Source of the DNA: Ignavibacteriota bacterium
Lineage (GTDB): Bacteria > Bacteroidota > Ignavibacteria > UBA10030
Direction of reading: 5' to 3'
Length of the DNA stretch: 64,000 nt
Assembly (NCBI GenBank): GCA_003170475.1
Contig: PMZI01000052.1
Span: 16,705-80,704 of the forward strand
In this document: positions 27,318-36,878 of the stretch, in pieces
Position numbering within the stretch: the stretch's first letter is position 1
Layout: every line of letters starts with the position of its first letter
The notes under the pieces: model-generated
Databases searched by the model: none
What the model saw: only the letters and a program-made list of their open reading frames with translations
Told to the model about the DNA's origin: nothing
Made by a program: the position numbers and the translations under genes

Positions 27318-29198
27318 ATGAGAATTCCCCCTGAGAAAATCGAGGAAATCCGCTCTGCCAATGACATCGTCGATGTCATTTCACAGCACGTGCGGTTGAA
27401 AAAGAGGGGGAAAAACTTCGTCGGCCTCTGTCCCTTCCATCAGGAAAAAACACCCTCATTCACCGTGAGTTCGGAGAAGCAGATGTACCACTGCTTCGGC
27501 TGCTCGAAGGGGGGGAATATCATCACGTTTGTCATGGAGTTTGAAAAGGTCTCCTTCACGGAAGCCGTGCGTTCTCTCGCAGAGAAGGCGGGGATTGTCA
27601 TTTCCTTTACGGAAGTCGACCAGGAGCGCCAGAACGAGACTGAGGCTCTCTACAACGCGTGCCGTTTTGCCGGACTTCATTTTCACACCAACCTGACGAA
27701 GACCGATGAGGGACGATCCGCGCTGGAGTATTTTCATCAGCGGGGATTCAGTGATGAGACGATCAGGGTGTTCGGTCTCGGCTATTCTCTCAATTCCTGG
27801 GATGGGTTTGTCCTTCGTGCGAGAGAAGAGGGACTGGACCGCGCCGACCTTTTGAAGGCGGGCTTGATCCGCGTCCGCGAAGACGGGACGGACTACGACT
27901 ATTTCCGCGGCAGAGCGATGTTTCCGATCTTCTCCACCACCGGCCGTGTCGTGGGATTCGGGGCAAGGAAGCTGCGCGACGACGACCCCTTGGGAAAGTA
28001 CATCAATTCTCCTGAGACTCCGATCTACAACAAGAGCCGCGTCCTGTTTGGTTTGTTCCATTCAAAGGACGCCGTTCGGGCGCAAGACAATGCGCTCATG
28101 GTCGAGGGGTATGCCGATCTGATCTCGCTCTATCAGGCGGGAATCCAGAATGTCGTTGCGTCCAGCGGCACAGCTCTGACGGAAGAACAAGTACAGCTGA
28201 TTTCCCGCTACGGGAAAAAACTCACCCTTGTCTATGATGCCGACTCAGCGGGGTCGAATGCCACGCTGCGTGGAATGGATATTGCCTTTGCTCAGGACCT
28301 CGATGTCTCCATCGTCGAACTTCCCGAGGGAGAAGATCCCGACTCGTTCATCCGAAAGTCCGGCGGCAAGGAGTTTCAGAAGCTCCTCGACCGAGGGATG
28401 TCGTTCATAGATTTCAAAGCGCGACAGTTCCTTCGTACGGGCTCATTTGCCACACCGGAAGGAAAAGCCCAGGCCGTCCGTTCGATCGTGCAGTCGATCG
28501 CGAAAATGAAAGACGAGTTGAAGCGCAACTTCTACATTAAGGAAGTCGCAACGAAATATGATATCTATGAGTCTGTCCTGTATCGCGAGCTGGAGAAATG
28601 GACGGGGGAACGCAATCGGACCGGATCATTCGGTGCGCCGCGAAGCGACGGGCCACAACGCCCCGATTCGAATCAGAACAACGTATCTTCATCCGTGGCG
28701 GAAAAGAAGCGGACTCCGGTGGCAGAAAGAGATCTGCTGAAGCTGGTCCTGGAGCATCCCAAAGAAATGCTTGAGTTCATCTTTTCTCACATCGCTATCA
28801 CCGATATCACGGATCCACAAATTCGGAAGATTGTCGAATTTCTGCTCTCCCGTTTCGACGAGAGGGGCCCCGGTGAAGTGACAGAGATTGTTGGAGAGAT
28901 AACAGATCCGGCTCTGAAAAGCATCGTGACCGACAGTGTGATGAGCAGGTACGAGTTGAGCAAACAATGGGAAAGCAGTGAAGGCGAAATTGAGGTGGCG
29001 GATCCCTGGATGGTCGCGCGTGATGCCATCGTTGACATGAAGAAGAGAGGGTTGGAGTTCCAGATCGAGGAGAACAGGCGAGCGTTGAAGGATGTGTCTG
29101 AGCGCGGAATCGATGTCCAACCGTTTGTCCTCCGGCATCAGGAACTCTCGAAGCAGCTCGATGACCTCAAGTCCGGAGCTTTGTTCAAATCAACGTGA
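27318..29198 (+). CDS. dnaG: DNA primase
   Basis: DnaG lays the RNA primers for lagging-strand synthesis. The 626 residues have three parts. A CHC2 zinc finger comes first (Cys38, His41, Cys59, Cys62). The TOPRIM catalytic core at about 150-350 contains FRGRAMFPI, GFGARKL, MVEGYADLI and VYDADSAG. A C-terminal region from about 440 is likely to bind the DnaB helicase. A Ser/Asn/Gln-rich linker near residues 430-455 separates core and C-terminal domain. The usual sigma-factor neighbour (rpoD) does not follow; a ferredoxin gene does. Confidence 0.97.
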   Translation: MRIPPEKIEEIRSANDIVDVISQHVRLKKRGKNFVGLCPFHQEKTPSFTVSSEKQMYHCFGCSKGGNIITFVMEFEKVSFTEAVRSLAEKAGIVISFTEVDQERQNETEALYNACRFAGLHFHTNLTKTDEGRSALEYFHQRGFSDETIRVFGLGYSLNSWDGFVLRAREEGLDRADLLKAGLIRVREDGTDYDYFRGRAMFPIFSTTGRVVGFGARKLRDDDPLGKYINSPETPIYNKSRVLFGLFHSKDAVRAQDNALMVEGYADLISLYQAGIQNVVASSGTALTEEQVQLISRYGKKLTLVYDADSAGSNATLRGMDIAFAQDLDVSIVELPEGEDPDSFIRKSGGKEFQKLLDRGMSFIDFKARQFLRTGSFATPEGKAQAVRSIVQSIAKMKDELKRNFYIKEVATKYDIYESVLYRELEKWTGERNRTGSFGAPRSDGPQRPDSNQNNVSSSVAEKKRTPVAERDLLKLVLEHPKEMLEFIFSHIAITDITDPQIRKIVEFLLSRFDERGPGEVTEIVGEITDPALKSIVTDSVMSRYELSKQWESSEGEIEVADPWMVARDAIVDMKKRGLEFQIEENRRALKDVSERGIDVQPFVLRHQELSKQLDDLKSGALFKST

Positions 29199-29208
29199 AG
29201 AGGTCCCA

Positions 29209-29463
29209 GTGGCACGAAACACACCCTTGATGATTCACATCGTTCCCGGCAAGTGCGATTTTTGCGGCTGCTGTGTCGGCGTTTGCCCGGAAGACGCTAT
29301 CGAGCTCATGGAAGCCGAAATACGGATCATCGACGCCCGATGCACAAATTGCCGAAAGTGCGTTTGGGCCTGTCCGTGGGAAGTCATTGAATTCCATCGT
29401 GAAGGAATTGATCAACTGCCCAAAGTCGTGTCTCTCCCTCAGGAACGAACACCGTCATTCTAG
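29209..29463 (+). CDS. 2[4Fe-4S] ferredoxin
   Basis: A small electron carrier of 84 residues from GTG 29209, which has GAAGAGG five bases upstream; the open frame further upstream overlaps dnaG and is not needed. Two complete cluster motifs are seen: Cys16, 19, 22, 26-Pro and Cys45, 48, 51, 55-Pro. An extra Cys21 lies within the first motif. The gene is 38 bases upstream of a geranylgeranyl-reductase-family flavoprotein. In Methanosarcina acetivorans a ferredoxin encoded beside GGR is its electron donor, so this protein is the obvious candidate donor here. Confidence 0.92.
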   Translation: MARNTPLMIHIVPGKCDFCGCCVGVCPEDAIELMEAEIRIIDARCTNCRKCVWACPWEVIEFHREGIDQLPKVVSLPQERTPSF

Positions 29464-29501
29464 ACGATTGCCGGACAATCGGGTTAGCGAAGAGAAGGTC
29501 A

Positions 29502-30677
29502 ATGTTTGCAATGAAAGAACGTTACGACGTCATCGTGGTTGGAGCCGGGCCTGCTGGATCGACCGCTGCTCGATTTGCGGCTGCGGGAGGGGCGTCCGTC
29601 CTTGTCCTGGAAAAAGACCGCGATGTCGGTTATCCGGTGAGGTGTGGTGAGGCGGTGAGCCATGAGGGGGTAGCTCAATTCATTGAACCCGACCCCCGCT
29701 GGATTGCAGCGACCGTATCCAAGTTTAGGATCATCTCCCCGGGTGGCAACTCAATAGTTCCGCGTCTCGACGGCACTGCTTATGTACTTGAACGTCGGAT
29801 CTTTGACTATGAACTCGCGAAACTGGCTGTTCGGGAGGGGGCGGAGATTGTCACGAAAGCGTACGTGTATGACCTGCTGAGAGACGGAGATACTGTCGTC
29901 GGTGTTCGTGCTGTGGTAAAGGATCAGAAAGTCGAGATACGATCTGGTATCGTTGTCGGGGCAGATGGAGTCGAGAGCCGCGTTGGCAAATGGGGTGGAA
30001 TTGACACGACGACCAGCATTCACGACATGGAGAGTTGCGCTCAGCTTACCTTGAGCGGCATCGAGGTTGAGCAGGGGATTTTGGAATTCTATTTTGGCGA
30101 AAACGTCGCGCCGGGCGGATATGTGTGGGTGTTTCCGAAAGGGAAAGACTCTGCGAACGTCGGGATTGGGATCAGCGTGGACGAGGCGAAGGACAAGTCG
30201 GCTGTCAAGTATCTGGAAGAGTTTGTCCAGAAGAAGTACCCCAAAGCCGGAATTCTCACGAGGATCGCCGGCGGCGTTCCGTGCGCAAAAACGTGCGATG
30301 AAATCGTAAAGAACAACATTGTCCTTGTCGGCGATGCAGCGCACCAGGTGAATCCCACGAGCGGCGGAGGGATCATCAGCGGAATGATCGGGGGGATGAT
30401 CGCGGGACAGGTTATCGCCGAAGCGGTCGCAAAGAACGACATCACTCAGCTGAAAGAGTACACAGATCGTTGGCACAAGCGTCTCGGATGGCGGCATGAT
30501 GTATTCTATAGAATCAAAGAAGCGATCTCAGCGCTTTCCGACGAAACTCTGAACAAGATCTGCGAAGATGGACTGAGATTGCCTGAAGAAAAACGAACAG
30601 TTGGCGGAATCTTCAAGACGGCGCTTTGGAATCAGCCCTCGCTCCTCCTGGATGTTGCGAGAGTGTTTTTCTCCTGA
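29502..30677 (+). CDS. geranylgeranyl reductase-family flavoprotein
   Basis: An FAD enzyme of 391 residues from the family that saturates isoprenoid chains (archaeal GGR, plant/bacterial ChlP, MenJ). Seen are the dinucleotide-binding VVGAGPAGSTAA (residues 12-23), the YPVRCGE motif (44-50), the substrate-pocket motif YVWVFPKG (207-214) with ANVGIG (218-223), and the FAD motif GDAAHQVNPTSGGG. Overall it looks closer to archaeal-type GGR than to ChlP. No chlorophyll genes are present in the window. Likely substrates are geranylgeranyl lipids or a menaquinone tail; which one cannot be read from sequence. Start ATG 29502 (AGAAGG upstream); ATG 29511 is possible. Confidence 0.87.
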   Translation: MFAMKERYDVIVVGAGPAGSTAARFAAAGGASVLVLEKDRDVGYPVRCGEAVSHEGVAQFIEPDPRWIAATVSKFRIISPGGNSIVPRLDGTAYVLERRIFDYELAKLAVREGAEIVTKAYVYDLLRDGDTVVGVRAVVKDQKVEIRSGIVVGADGVESRVGKWGGIDTTTSIHDMESCAQLTLSGIEVEQGILEFYFGENVAPGGYVWVFPKGKDSANVGIGISVDEAKDKSAVKYLEEFVQKKYPKAGILTRIAGGVPCAKTCDEIVKNNIVLVGDAAHQVNPTSGGGIISGMIGGMIAGQVIAEAVAKNDITQLKEYTDRWHKRLGWRHDVFYRIKEAISALSDETLNKICEDGLRLPEEKRTVGGIFKTALWNQPSLLLDVARVFFS

Positions 30678-30701
30678 TGTCCCAAGAATTGATCTGGTGA
30701 A

Positions 30702-31754
30702 GTGAAAGAACACGAATTCGAGAATGTGCTCATTGTGCGGACCGACAGGATCGGCGATGTCGTCCTGACGCTTCCTATGGTTCCTGCCCTGCACGCGAAA
30801 TTTCCCGGGCGTAGGATCTCGATGTTGCTTCGCTCGTACACGCAGGAACTTGTGGACGGGTTCGATGGACTGGAGAGCATCCTGTCCTATGACGATCGGG
30901 GGACACCGAAGTCGTTCTTCGCACTCCTCTTTGAATTGCGTCAGCGCCGATTCGATGTGGTCTTTGTCGTTCATCCGACATTCCGGCTTGCGCTTCTGAT
31001 GCTCTTTGCAGGTATTCCGATCCGGGTGGGAACGGGTTATCGATGGTATTCGTTCCTTTTCAAGAGGAGAGTGTTCGAACATCGAAAGAAAGCCGAGAAG
31101 CATGAGGCAGAGTACAATCTCTCTTTGCTTCAGGCTGTGGGGTGTGATATCCGGAGCATCCCGACGATCACTCTGGCGGTCTCAGAGGCTGCAAGGAATG
31201 CTGCTGCTCAAGAGACGAAACAGCTGGGGGTTCTTCCGAATGAGAAACTCGTCATTCTGCATCCGGGAAGCGGCGGTTCGGCTCGGGATTGGAGTCCACA
31301 GAATTTTGGAGATCTCGCGAAAGCGCTGAACGATGACGGCTGTTCGGTTGTGGTTACAGGGAGTTCGTCGGAGAAGTCGCTTGTTGAGGAAGTTGTGAAG
31401 AGATCACGGGGCAGCGCAGTAGCGTCTGCGGGCCGCCTGTCCTTAAAGGAGCTGGCTGCGTTCATCAGACCGGCCCGGCTTTTTGTTTCCAATTCAACAG
31501 GGCCGCTGCATATTGCTGCTGCCATGGGCACTCCGGTCATCGCATTCTATCCGCCGATTCGGGAGTGCAGCCCACGCCGATGGGGACCGCTGACGGAGAA
31601 GAAAATGGTCTTCGCTGCGGACAATGCTCTCTGTGTACGCTGTAATGGGGGATTGTGTCAGGGGAACGATTGCATGGATCAGATAACGGTGGATCGTGTC
31701 GCGCAAGCGGCGCGTCAGATTTTGTCAGACGGGGAGATGCGAAACGAATCGTGA
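30702..31754 (+). CDS. glycosyltransferase family 9 (LPS heptosyltransferase-like)
   Basis: A 350-residue GT-B enzyme of the family that adds heptose to LPS core. The N-terminal motif is VLIVRTDRIGDVVLTLPM. The donor-binding half has LHPGSGGSARDWSPQNF, VVVTGSSSE, LKELAAFIR and FVSNSTGPLHIAAAMGTP. Near the C-terminus is a cluster CVRCNGGLCQGNDC that could bind a metal or form disulfides. Start GTG 30702. The stop overlaps the next gene's GTG (GTGA), so they are translationally coupled. Together with lpxB and lpxK it supports a core-bearing LPS; the exact sugar is not known. Confidence 0.88.
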   Translation: MKEHEFENVLIVRTDRIGDVVLTLPMVPALHAKFPGRRISMLLRSYTQELVDGFDGLESILSYDDRGTPKSFFALLFELRQRRFDVVFVVHPTFRLALLMLFAGIPIRVGTGYRWYSFLFKRRVFEHRKKAEKHEAEYNLSLLQAVGCDIRSIPTITLAVSEAARNAAAQETKQLGVLPNEKLVILHPGSGGSARDWSPQNFGDLAKALNDDGCSVVVTGSSSEKSLVEEVVKRSRGSAVASAGRLSLKELAAFIRPARLFVSNSTGPLHIAAAMGTPVIAFYPPIRECSPRRWGPLTEKKMVFAADNALCVRCNGGLCQGNDCMDQITVDRVAQAARQILSDGEMRNES

Positions 31755-32593
31755 AAAGAACCAGCCCGTTTCATATCGTCCTCATACTTCTGGCGATGAG
31801 TGTCGTTCAGAACTCATCGGCGCAGGATACACTCGCATTTCAGACGCGTTTGAAAGAAGCCATCCTTCAGGGGAATGCTGCTCTCCGCGAACTTCCTCAA
31901 ACTGCGTTCAAAGAGGGGGAGCGGCTGGTGTTCGATGTTGGCTACAGTTTCATTACTGCCGGCGAAGCGGTCATGTCTGTGCCCAAAATGGATACACTGT
32001 TCGGCCGGCCTGCGTACCAGGTTCTGTTCACGGTCAACTCCACCAAGACGTTTTCCTGGATCTACAAAGTTGACGATCGATATGAAACGATTCTCGATGC
32101 CAAGGGAATGTTTCCCTGGCACTTCACTCAACGAGTGCGGGAGGGTTCTTTTAACAGGGATTTTGAAGCATGGTTTGACCAGTCGAATAATATTGCGTAC
32201 GCGAACAACAAACAATATCCGGTTCCACCGTACGTCCATGATGCTGTCTCGGCATTCTACTTCATCCGGACCCTGGATTATTCCAAATCACGTGTCGGTG
32301 AGAAGCTCACCCTCCAGAATTTCTTCAGAGATACGACCTATGTCTTGTCTGTGAAGTTTCTCGGCCGTCAGCGGATCGAAGTGGACGCGGGCACATTTGA
32401 TTGCATTATCGTGGAGCCCCTGATGAAAGAAGGGGGGCTCTTCAAGAGCGAAGGTCGGGTTCTCATTTGGTTGACAGACGACGAACGCAAGATCCCAGTG
32501 AAGGTGAGCACGAAAGTCGTCATCGGCTCGATTGAATCTGAACTTCGTGAATACTCCGGTATCAACGGCCCGATCAGGGCGAAGGTGCGATAG
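31751..32593 (+). CDS. DUF3108-domain periplasmic protein
   Basis: A 280-residue exported protein. The start is GTG 31751, overlapping the previous stop; the open frame further upstream lies inside the glycosyltransferase gene. A signal peptide (residues 1-25, hydrophobic HIVLILLAMSVVQ and cleavage after SSAQ) precedes a beta-rich DUF3108 domain: EGERLVFDVGYSFITAGEAVM, then TFSWIYKVDDRYETILD, and IDAGTF-like VDAGTFDCIIVEP. DUF3108 proteins are common in Gram-negatives next to envelope genes; their function is not established. It is coupled to an LPS-type glycosyltransferase, which hints at an envelope role. Confidence 0.8.
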   Translation: MKRTSPFHIVLILLAMSVVQNSSAQDTLAFQTRLKEAILQGNAALRELPQTAFKEGERLVFDVGYSFITAGEAVMSVPKMDTLFGRPAYQVLFTVNSTKTFSWIYKVDDRYETILDAKGMFPWHFTQRVREGSFNRDFEAWFDQSNNIAYANNKQYPVPPYVHDAVSAFYFIRTLDYSKSRVGEKLTLQNFFRDTTYVLSVKFLGRQRIEVDAGTFDCIIVEPLMKEGGLFKSEGRVLIWLTDDERKIPVKVSTKVVIGSIESELREYSGINGPIRAKVR

Positions 32594-32599
32594 GTGCAT

Positions 32600-33559
32600 A
32601 TGTCAAAATTCAAACAGATCAGTCTTTCGGGAATCAAAACGATTTCCATCCGCAATCGAAAGAGCAAGGTCTCACCGAAGGACTTTGGACGCGTGCTTGA
32701 TCCGAAAAAGGCGCGGGTCTCGGAGTTCGTCGATTCACTGCCAAGAATCCTGGCAGCCAATGAACTCAAAGAACTCGTACGGGATATCGAGCGATCCCGC
32801 CGGAAGAAGAAGCCGGTCATTCTCATGATGGGCGCGCACGTTGTCAAAGTGGGTTTGGCGCCGCTGATCATCGATATGGTCCGCCGCGGAATCATAACCC
32901 ATGTGGCGATGAACAGCGCTGCTTCGATTCACGACGTCGAAACGGCGATGTGGGGTCAAACCTCGGAAGATGTTGCCGTGAATATCCTCGACGGCCGGTT
33001 TGGGATGTCGAAGGAGACAGGAGAATTCATCAATCGAGAGCTTGTGAGGGCCAGCAGAGAAACCAGCAATGGATACGGTGAAGCTCTCGGGAAGAAGATT
33101 ATCGCTTCCAAGGCCCGCTATCGGTCTGTCAGCATTCTTGCAGCCTGCTATGAACGTGACGTCCCCGTGACGGTGCATGCAGCGATTGGAACGGATATCA
33201 TTCATCAGCAGCCGTCGATGGATGGTGGTGCAACAGGTGAGATGAGTTTTCGCGATTTCAAGATCCTTGCCAACAGCATCAAGGACCTCAAGGGTGGTGG
33301 GGTGGTCCTGAACGTCGGGTCGGCGGTCATCCTTCCGGAAGTCTTCCTGAAGGCACTGACCGTGGCGCGAAATCTTGGGCACAAGGTGCAAGGTTTCTCA
33401 ACTGCCAACTTCGACATGATTCGCCAATACCGGCCACAGGTCAACGTCGTCGAGCGGCCGACGCAGCGTCATGGAAGAGGATATACATTTACCGGACATC
33501 ATGAAATCATGATTCCTTTGCTCTCGGCCATGATCAAATTGCGGATCTCCAGAGGATAA
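32600..33559 (+). CDS. deoxyhypusine synthase-like protein of unknown function
   Basis: I recognise no characterised enzyme. The 319 residues from ATG 32600 (AGG five bases upstream; GTG 32594 is also in frame) resemble the deoxyhypusine synthase fold. Similar segments are GAHVVKVGLAPLIIDMVRRG followed by NSAASIHDVE, then ERDVPVTVHAAIGTD, and GGGVVLNVGSAVILPE. The C-terminal catalytic-lysine region of true DHS (SWGKI) is not present; instead there is QRHGRGYTFTGHHEI. An NAD-type Rossmann fold is likely, the reaction unknown. It sits between a DUF3108 protein and a CPBP protease in an envelope-gene run. Confidence 0.55.
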   Translation: MSKFKQISLSGIKTISIRNRKSKVSPKDFGRVLDPKKARVSEFVDSLPRILAANELKELVRDIERSRRKKKPVILMMGAHVVKVGLAPLIIDMVRRGIITHVAMNSAASIHDVETAMWGQTSEDVAVNILDGRFGMSKETGEFINRELVRASRETSNGYGEALGKKIIASKARYRSVSILAACYERDVPVTVHAAIGTDIIHQQPSMDGGATGEMSFRDFKILANSIKDLKGGGVVLNVGSAVILPEVFLKALTVARNLGHKVQGFSTANFDMIRQYRPQVNVVERPTQRHGRGYTFTGHHEIMIPLLSAMIKLRISRG

Positions 33560-33565
33560 TTTCCA

Positions 33566-34504
33566 GTGAACGACGCTCCCGAGAAGGCAACGCCAGCTGC
33601 TCAGTCCCCCTCGATTCCTCTTTCGTTCGTTGAACGGTACCGTATCTCTCCGATCGTTTTTGCGTGCGTGAGCCTCGTTGTTGTCTTCTTCCTGTATCAG
33701 ATTGTCGGCGGGTTCCTGACCCTCTTGTTCGTAGGGACGAAAGTGACAGCTGATACTGTCACCATGCATCGGATCTTCACGATGGGGGGGCAGATTCTCT
33801 TTCTGCTCGTCCCGGCGATCTTCCTCGCGCGATTGCTCGACACAAGAATCTCAACCGTGTTTCCTTGGCGGAAGCCCCATGTTGGTGAGACGCTCTTCGC
33901 TGTGCTCAGCCTCCTCTTCCTTCAGGAAGCGATGCAAATCTATTTGTTTTTCCAGGATCGTATCCCCTTACCTCGAGGAATCGAGAAATATGTCGCACCG
34001 GCGAGGCAAATGCTCGAGGAAATGTTCCGGATTCTTGTCTCAGCGAAGGATATCCCGGAGCTTCTCTTCGTGGTGCTGGTGGTAGCCATCACTCCTGCCA
34101 TCGTCGAGGAACTGTTGTTTCGAGGACTGATACAAAGCGCTTTCGAACGCAGGGTCGTTCCTGTCCGGGCAGCAATTTGGACCGGCATTATCTTTGGTAT
34201 CTTTCACTTCAATCCATTTCAGATTGTACCATTGATCATTCTCGGCTGCTTCTTTGGAATTCTGAGAATGCGGTCAAGGAGCATGATCATCGCAATGACG
34301 GTGCATTTTCTCAACAATGCCCTGGCGGTTGTCGTCACCTACTTTCAGATGGACGACAAGATGGTGATCGGGGCGACGAAGGGGCCGGACATCAACACGA
34401 CATCCATGCTGGCGCAAATGGCTCTCTTTGTGATGCTGTTCGTGGTTTCGTTTTCGTCGTATCTTCGCTTGACCGCCGAGGTTCAAACGGACGATGTTCA
34501 TTGA
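33566..34504 (+). CDS. CPBP-family intramembrane metalloprotease
   Basis: A 312-residue membrane protein of the CAAX-protease/bacteriocin-processing (CPBP, Abi) family. About eight hydrophobic helices are visible. Motif 1 is VEELLFRGL with Glu181-Glu182 and Arg186; motif 2 is FGIFHFNP; motif 3 is HFLNNALAV. These residues form the glutamate/histidine active site of Rce1-type proteases. Bacterial members process peptides or act in envelope stress; the target is not predictable. Start GTG 33566. It precedes cdsA by 86 bases. Confidence 0.86.
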   Translation: MNDAPEKATPAAQSPSIPLSFVERYRISPIVFACVSLVVVFFLYQIVGGFLTLLFVGTKVTADTVTMHRIFTMGGQILFLLVPAIFLARLLDTRISTVFPWRKPHVGETLFAVLSLLFLQEAMQIYLFFQDRIPLPRGIEKYVAPARQMLEEMFRILVSAKDIPELLFVVLVVAITPAIVEELLFRGLIQSAFERRVVPVRAAIWTGIIFGIFHFNPFQIVPLIILGCFFGILRMRSRSMIIAMTVHFLNNALAVVVTYFQMDDKMVIGATKGPDINTTSMLAQMALFVMLFVVSFSSYLRLTAEVQTDDVH

Positions 34505-34590
34505 ACATGCAAGCGGAGCGAGAATCCCGAAGCACGCTCCGGCTGGCGGCGAAGAGAACGCACGCAGAATAATTTCCTAACGGAGTTATC

Positions 34591-35544
34591 GTGGACTCAT
34601 CAAAGTTCAGCTCATTGCCAAAACGCGTCGCGGTGGCGATACCTGCCATTGCAGTGATTGTCTGGTTGTCAATGCTGGGAGGATATTGGTTCTTCTTCTT
34701 GATTGCATTGTTCTCCAGTGTCGCACTCTACGAATTCTACGGTCTTGCCGAGCACAAGGGAGCCTTTCCGTTGAAGGCCTTCGGCCTGATCGCAGGATTC
34801 GTTGTGAATGGGTCGTTCATTTATGAACGCTCGCAGGTGGAGCTGTTTGGCTGGTTTGAGTCACGCGGTATCAGGCTTTCTATGTTTTCTCAACTTCAAT
34901 TCTTGCTGGTGGTACTCCTTGTGTTCCTGTTGGCCGTGTTACTCATCGAGCTCTTCCGGCAAAAAGGATCTGCAATCCTCAATGCTTCAACGACTGTGGC
35001 CGGCGTTTGCATCATTTCTCTCTTCTTCGGGACGTTGATCTATGTGCGCGAGCTGTTTCCGTTCGGATTCCCGGTGCATAAGTTCTTTCCGACGAGCTAC
35101 GCAGGCGATGCAGAGTTGGCGTTGATTTCACGATGGGGCGGCTACACGATAGTGTCGATTTTTGCATCGATCTGGATGTGTGACACTTTTGCGTATTTCG
35201 GCGGGTCGACGTTTGGACGTCACAAATTGTTCGAGCGCGTCAGCCCTAACAAATCATGGGAGGGTGCGGTGTTCGGTTTCGCTGCAGCTCTTCTGACCAT
35301 GATGGTTGCTCGCGCAACGGTCCTCGACTATCTGCGAGTTCAGGATGCTCTTGTCATCGGAGCGATCGTCGGAATATTCGGCCAGCTCGGAGACCTGGTG
35401 GAGTCGCGGTTCAAAAGAGATGCAGGTGTAAAAGATTCCTCCGCAATCATTCCGGGTCATGGTGGGGTGTACGATCGGTTCGACAGTCTGGTGTTTGTTG
35501 CCCCCCTTGTGTACCTTTACATCGATTTTGTGGTGTTATCGTGA
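34591..35544 (+). CDS. cdsA: phosphatidate cytidylyltransferase
   Basis: CdsA makes CDP-diacylglycerol from phosphatidate and CTP, feeding all phospholipid head-group pathways. The 317 residues carry seven or eight membrane helices. The family signature near the C-terminus is complete: SRFKRDAGVKDSS followed by IPGHGGVYDRFDS, with SPNKSWEGA earlier. CdsA is distantly related to archaeal CarS, which activates archaetidic acid; this one looks bacterial. Start GTG 34591. The stop overlaps the rimO GTG (GTGA). Confidence 0.94.
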   Translation: MDSSKFSSLPKRVAVAIPAIAVIVWLSMLGGYWFFFLIALFSSVALYEFYGLAEHKGAFPLKAFGLIAGFVVNGSFIYERSQVELFGWFESRGIRLSMFSQLQFLLVVLLVFLLAVLLIELFRQKGSAILNASTTVAGVCIISLFFGTLIYVRELFPFGFPVHKFFPTSYAGDAELALISRWGGYTIVSIFASIWMCDTFAYFGGSTFGRHKLFERVSPNKSWEGAVFGFAAALLTMMVARATVLDYLRVQDALVIGAIVGIFGQLGDLVESRFKRDAGVKDSSAIIPGHGGVYDRFDSLVFVAPLVYLYIDFVVLS

Positions 35545-36875
35545 TCAATGTGAATAAGAATCACGGACCAAAGATCAATGTCGTGACATTGGGTTGTTCC
35601 AAGAATACCGTCGATACTGAGGTGCTTTTGGGCCAGTTGATCGGCGGCAAGGCCAACGTCGTGGAGAGCGTGGAAGATGCCGACATCGCTGTCATTAATA
35701 CGTGTGGATTTATCGATGCGGCAAAACAGGAATCGATTGATGCAATCCTCGAAGCCGTTCAGCGCAAAAAGGATGGGAAGCTGAAGAAGGTCGTGGTAAT
35801 GGGCTGTCTCTCGGAACGGTTCGCCAAGGATCTTGTGGCGGAAATCCCGGATGTCGATGCCTATTTTGGATCACACCACCTGGCACAAGTTGTACGAGAG
35901 CTCGGCGTCGACTACCGCGAAGAGCTTCTCGGAGAACGACAACTCACCACGCCGCCGCACTTTGCATACCTCAAGATTTCCGAAGGGTGCGACAATCCTT
36001 GCTCGTTTTGCGCTATTCCGCTTATGCGTGGGCTGCATGTCTCCAAGCCGTTGGAACGCATCGCCGATGAGACCCGCCGATTGGCGTCTCACGGGGTGAA
36101 AGAGTTGATTGTGATTGGCCAGGATACGACCTATTATGGCCTCGATCTTTATGGCGACCGCATCCTCGACCGGCTCCTGCGAGAGGTTTCAGCAGTCGAC
36201 GGAATTGAGTGGGTGCGGTTGATGTACGCCTACCCGACGAAATTTCCAAAGAAGATCCTTAATGTCTTCCGGGAAAACCCGAAACTGTGTCGCTATCTCG
36301 ATATTCCAATTCAGCACGCTTCTGACGAAGTGCTGAAATCCATGAGAAGAGGGGGAACCCTTCGAGGTCTGCGAGAACTTCTTCTTGAAATCAAGGACGC
36401 AGTTCCCGACATTGGATTACGGACGACGCTGATCGTCGGATATCCCAATGAGCGCGATGAAGACTTTCAGCAACTGTGCGACTTCGTTGAGGAAATGAGG
36501 TTCCATCGCCTGGGTGTCTTTACGTATTCACAAGAAGAGGGGACGACGGCGTTTGAGCTTGGCGATCCGGTACCCAACGAAGTCAAGGAAGAGCGACGGG
36601 CGCATGTGATGGAGTTGCAGCAGCGAATCTCCGAGGAACGCAATACGTCACTTCTTGGAACCAAAGTAAAGGTTCTGATCGACCGCAATGAAGGGGAGTT
36701 CTTTGTTGGACGAACGGAATGGGATGCGCCCGAAATCGATCAAGAAGTGCTGGTGCGAGCAATCCCGGGGCTTGCCGTCGGGAGCTTCATCACGGCGAAA
36801 GTTACAGACACAACTGAATATGATCTCTATGCCGACTGCGTCGAAGAGGACTTGGGCAGAAAGGGAGCGGGGTAG
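35541..36875 (+). CDS. rimO: ribosomal protein S12 methylthiotransferase
   Basis: RimO attaches a methylthio group to an aspartate of ribosomal protein S12. Start GTG 35541 overlaps the cdsA stop and gives 444 residues, the family length; the open frame further upstream runs antiparallel to nothing and lies inside cdsA. The N-terminal UPF0004 domain has three cluster cysteines (LGCSKN, NTCGFID, MGCLSER). The radical-SAM motif is CDNPCSFCAIP. A TRAM domain (KVLIDRNEGEFFVGRTEWDA) ends the protein. The family signature IQHASDEVLKSMRRGG is present. Confidence 0.96.
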   Translation: MINVNKNHGPKINVVTLGCSKNTVDTEVLLGQLIGGKANVVESVEDADIAVINTCGFIDAAKQESIDAILEAVQRKKDGKLKKVVVMGCLSERFAKDLVAEIPDVDAYFGSHHLAQVVRELGVDYREELLGERQLTTPPHFAYLKISEGCDNPCSFCAIPLMRGLHVSKPLERIADETRRLASHGVKELIVIGQDTTYYGLDLYGDRILDRLLREVSAVDGIEWVRLMYAYPTKFPKKILNVFRENPKLCRYLDIPIQHASDEVLKSMRRGGTLRGLRELLLEIKDAVPDIGLRTTLIVGYPNERDEDFQQLCDFVEEMRFHRLGVFTYSQEEGTTAFELGDPVPNEVKEERRAHVMELQQRISEERNTSLLGTKVKVLIDRNEGEFFVGRTEWDAPEIDQEVLVRAIPGLAVGSFITAKVTDTTEYDLYADCVEEDLGRKGAG

Positions 36876-36878
36876 TCT

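Noticed and set aside
35256..35540. Open frame extending rimO upstream
   Set aside because: It lies inside cdsA in another frame and encodes a low-complexity Ser/Arg/Cys-rich leader unlike any RimO. The GTGA overlap at 35541 gives the normal family length.
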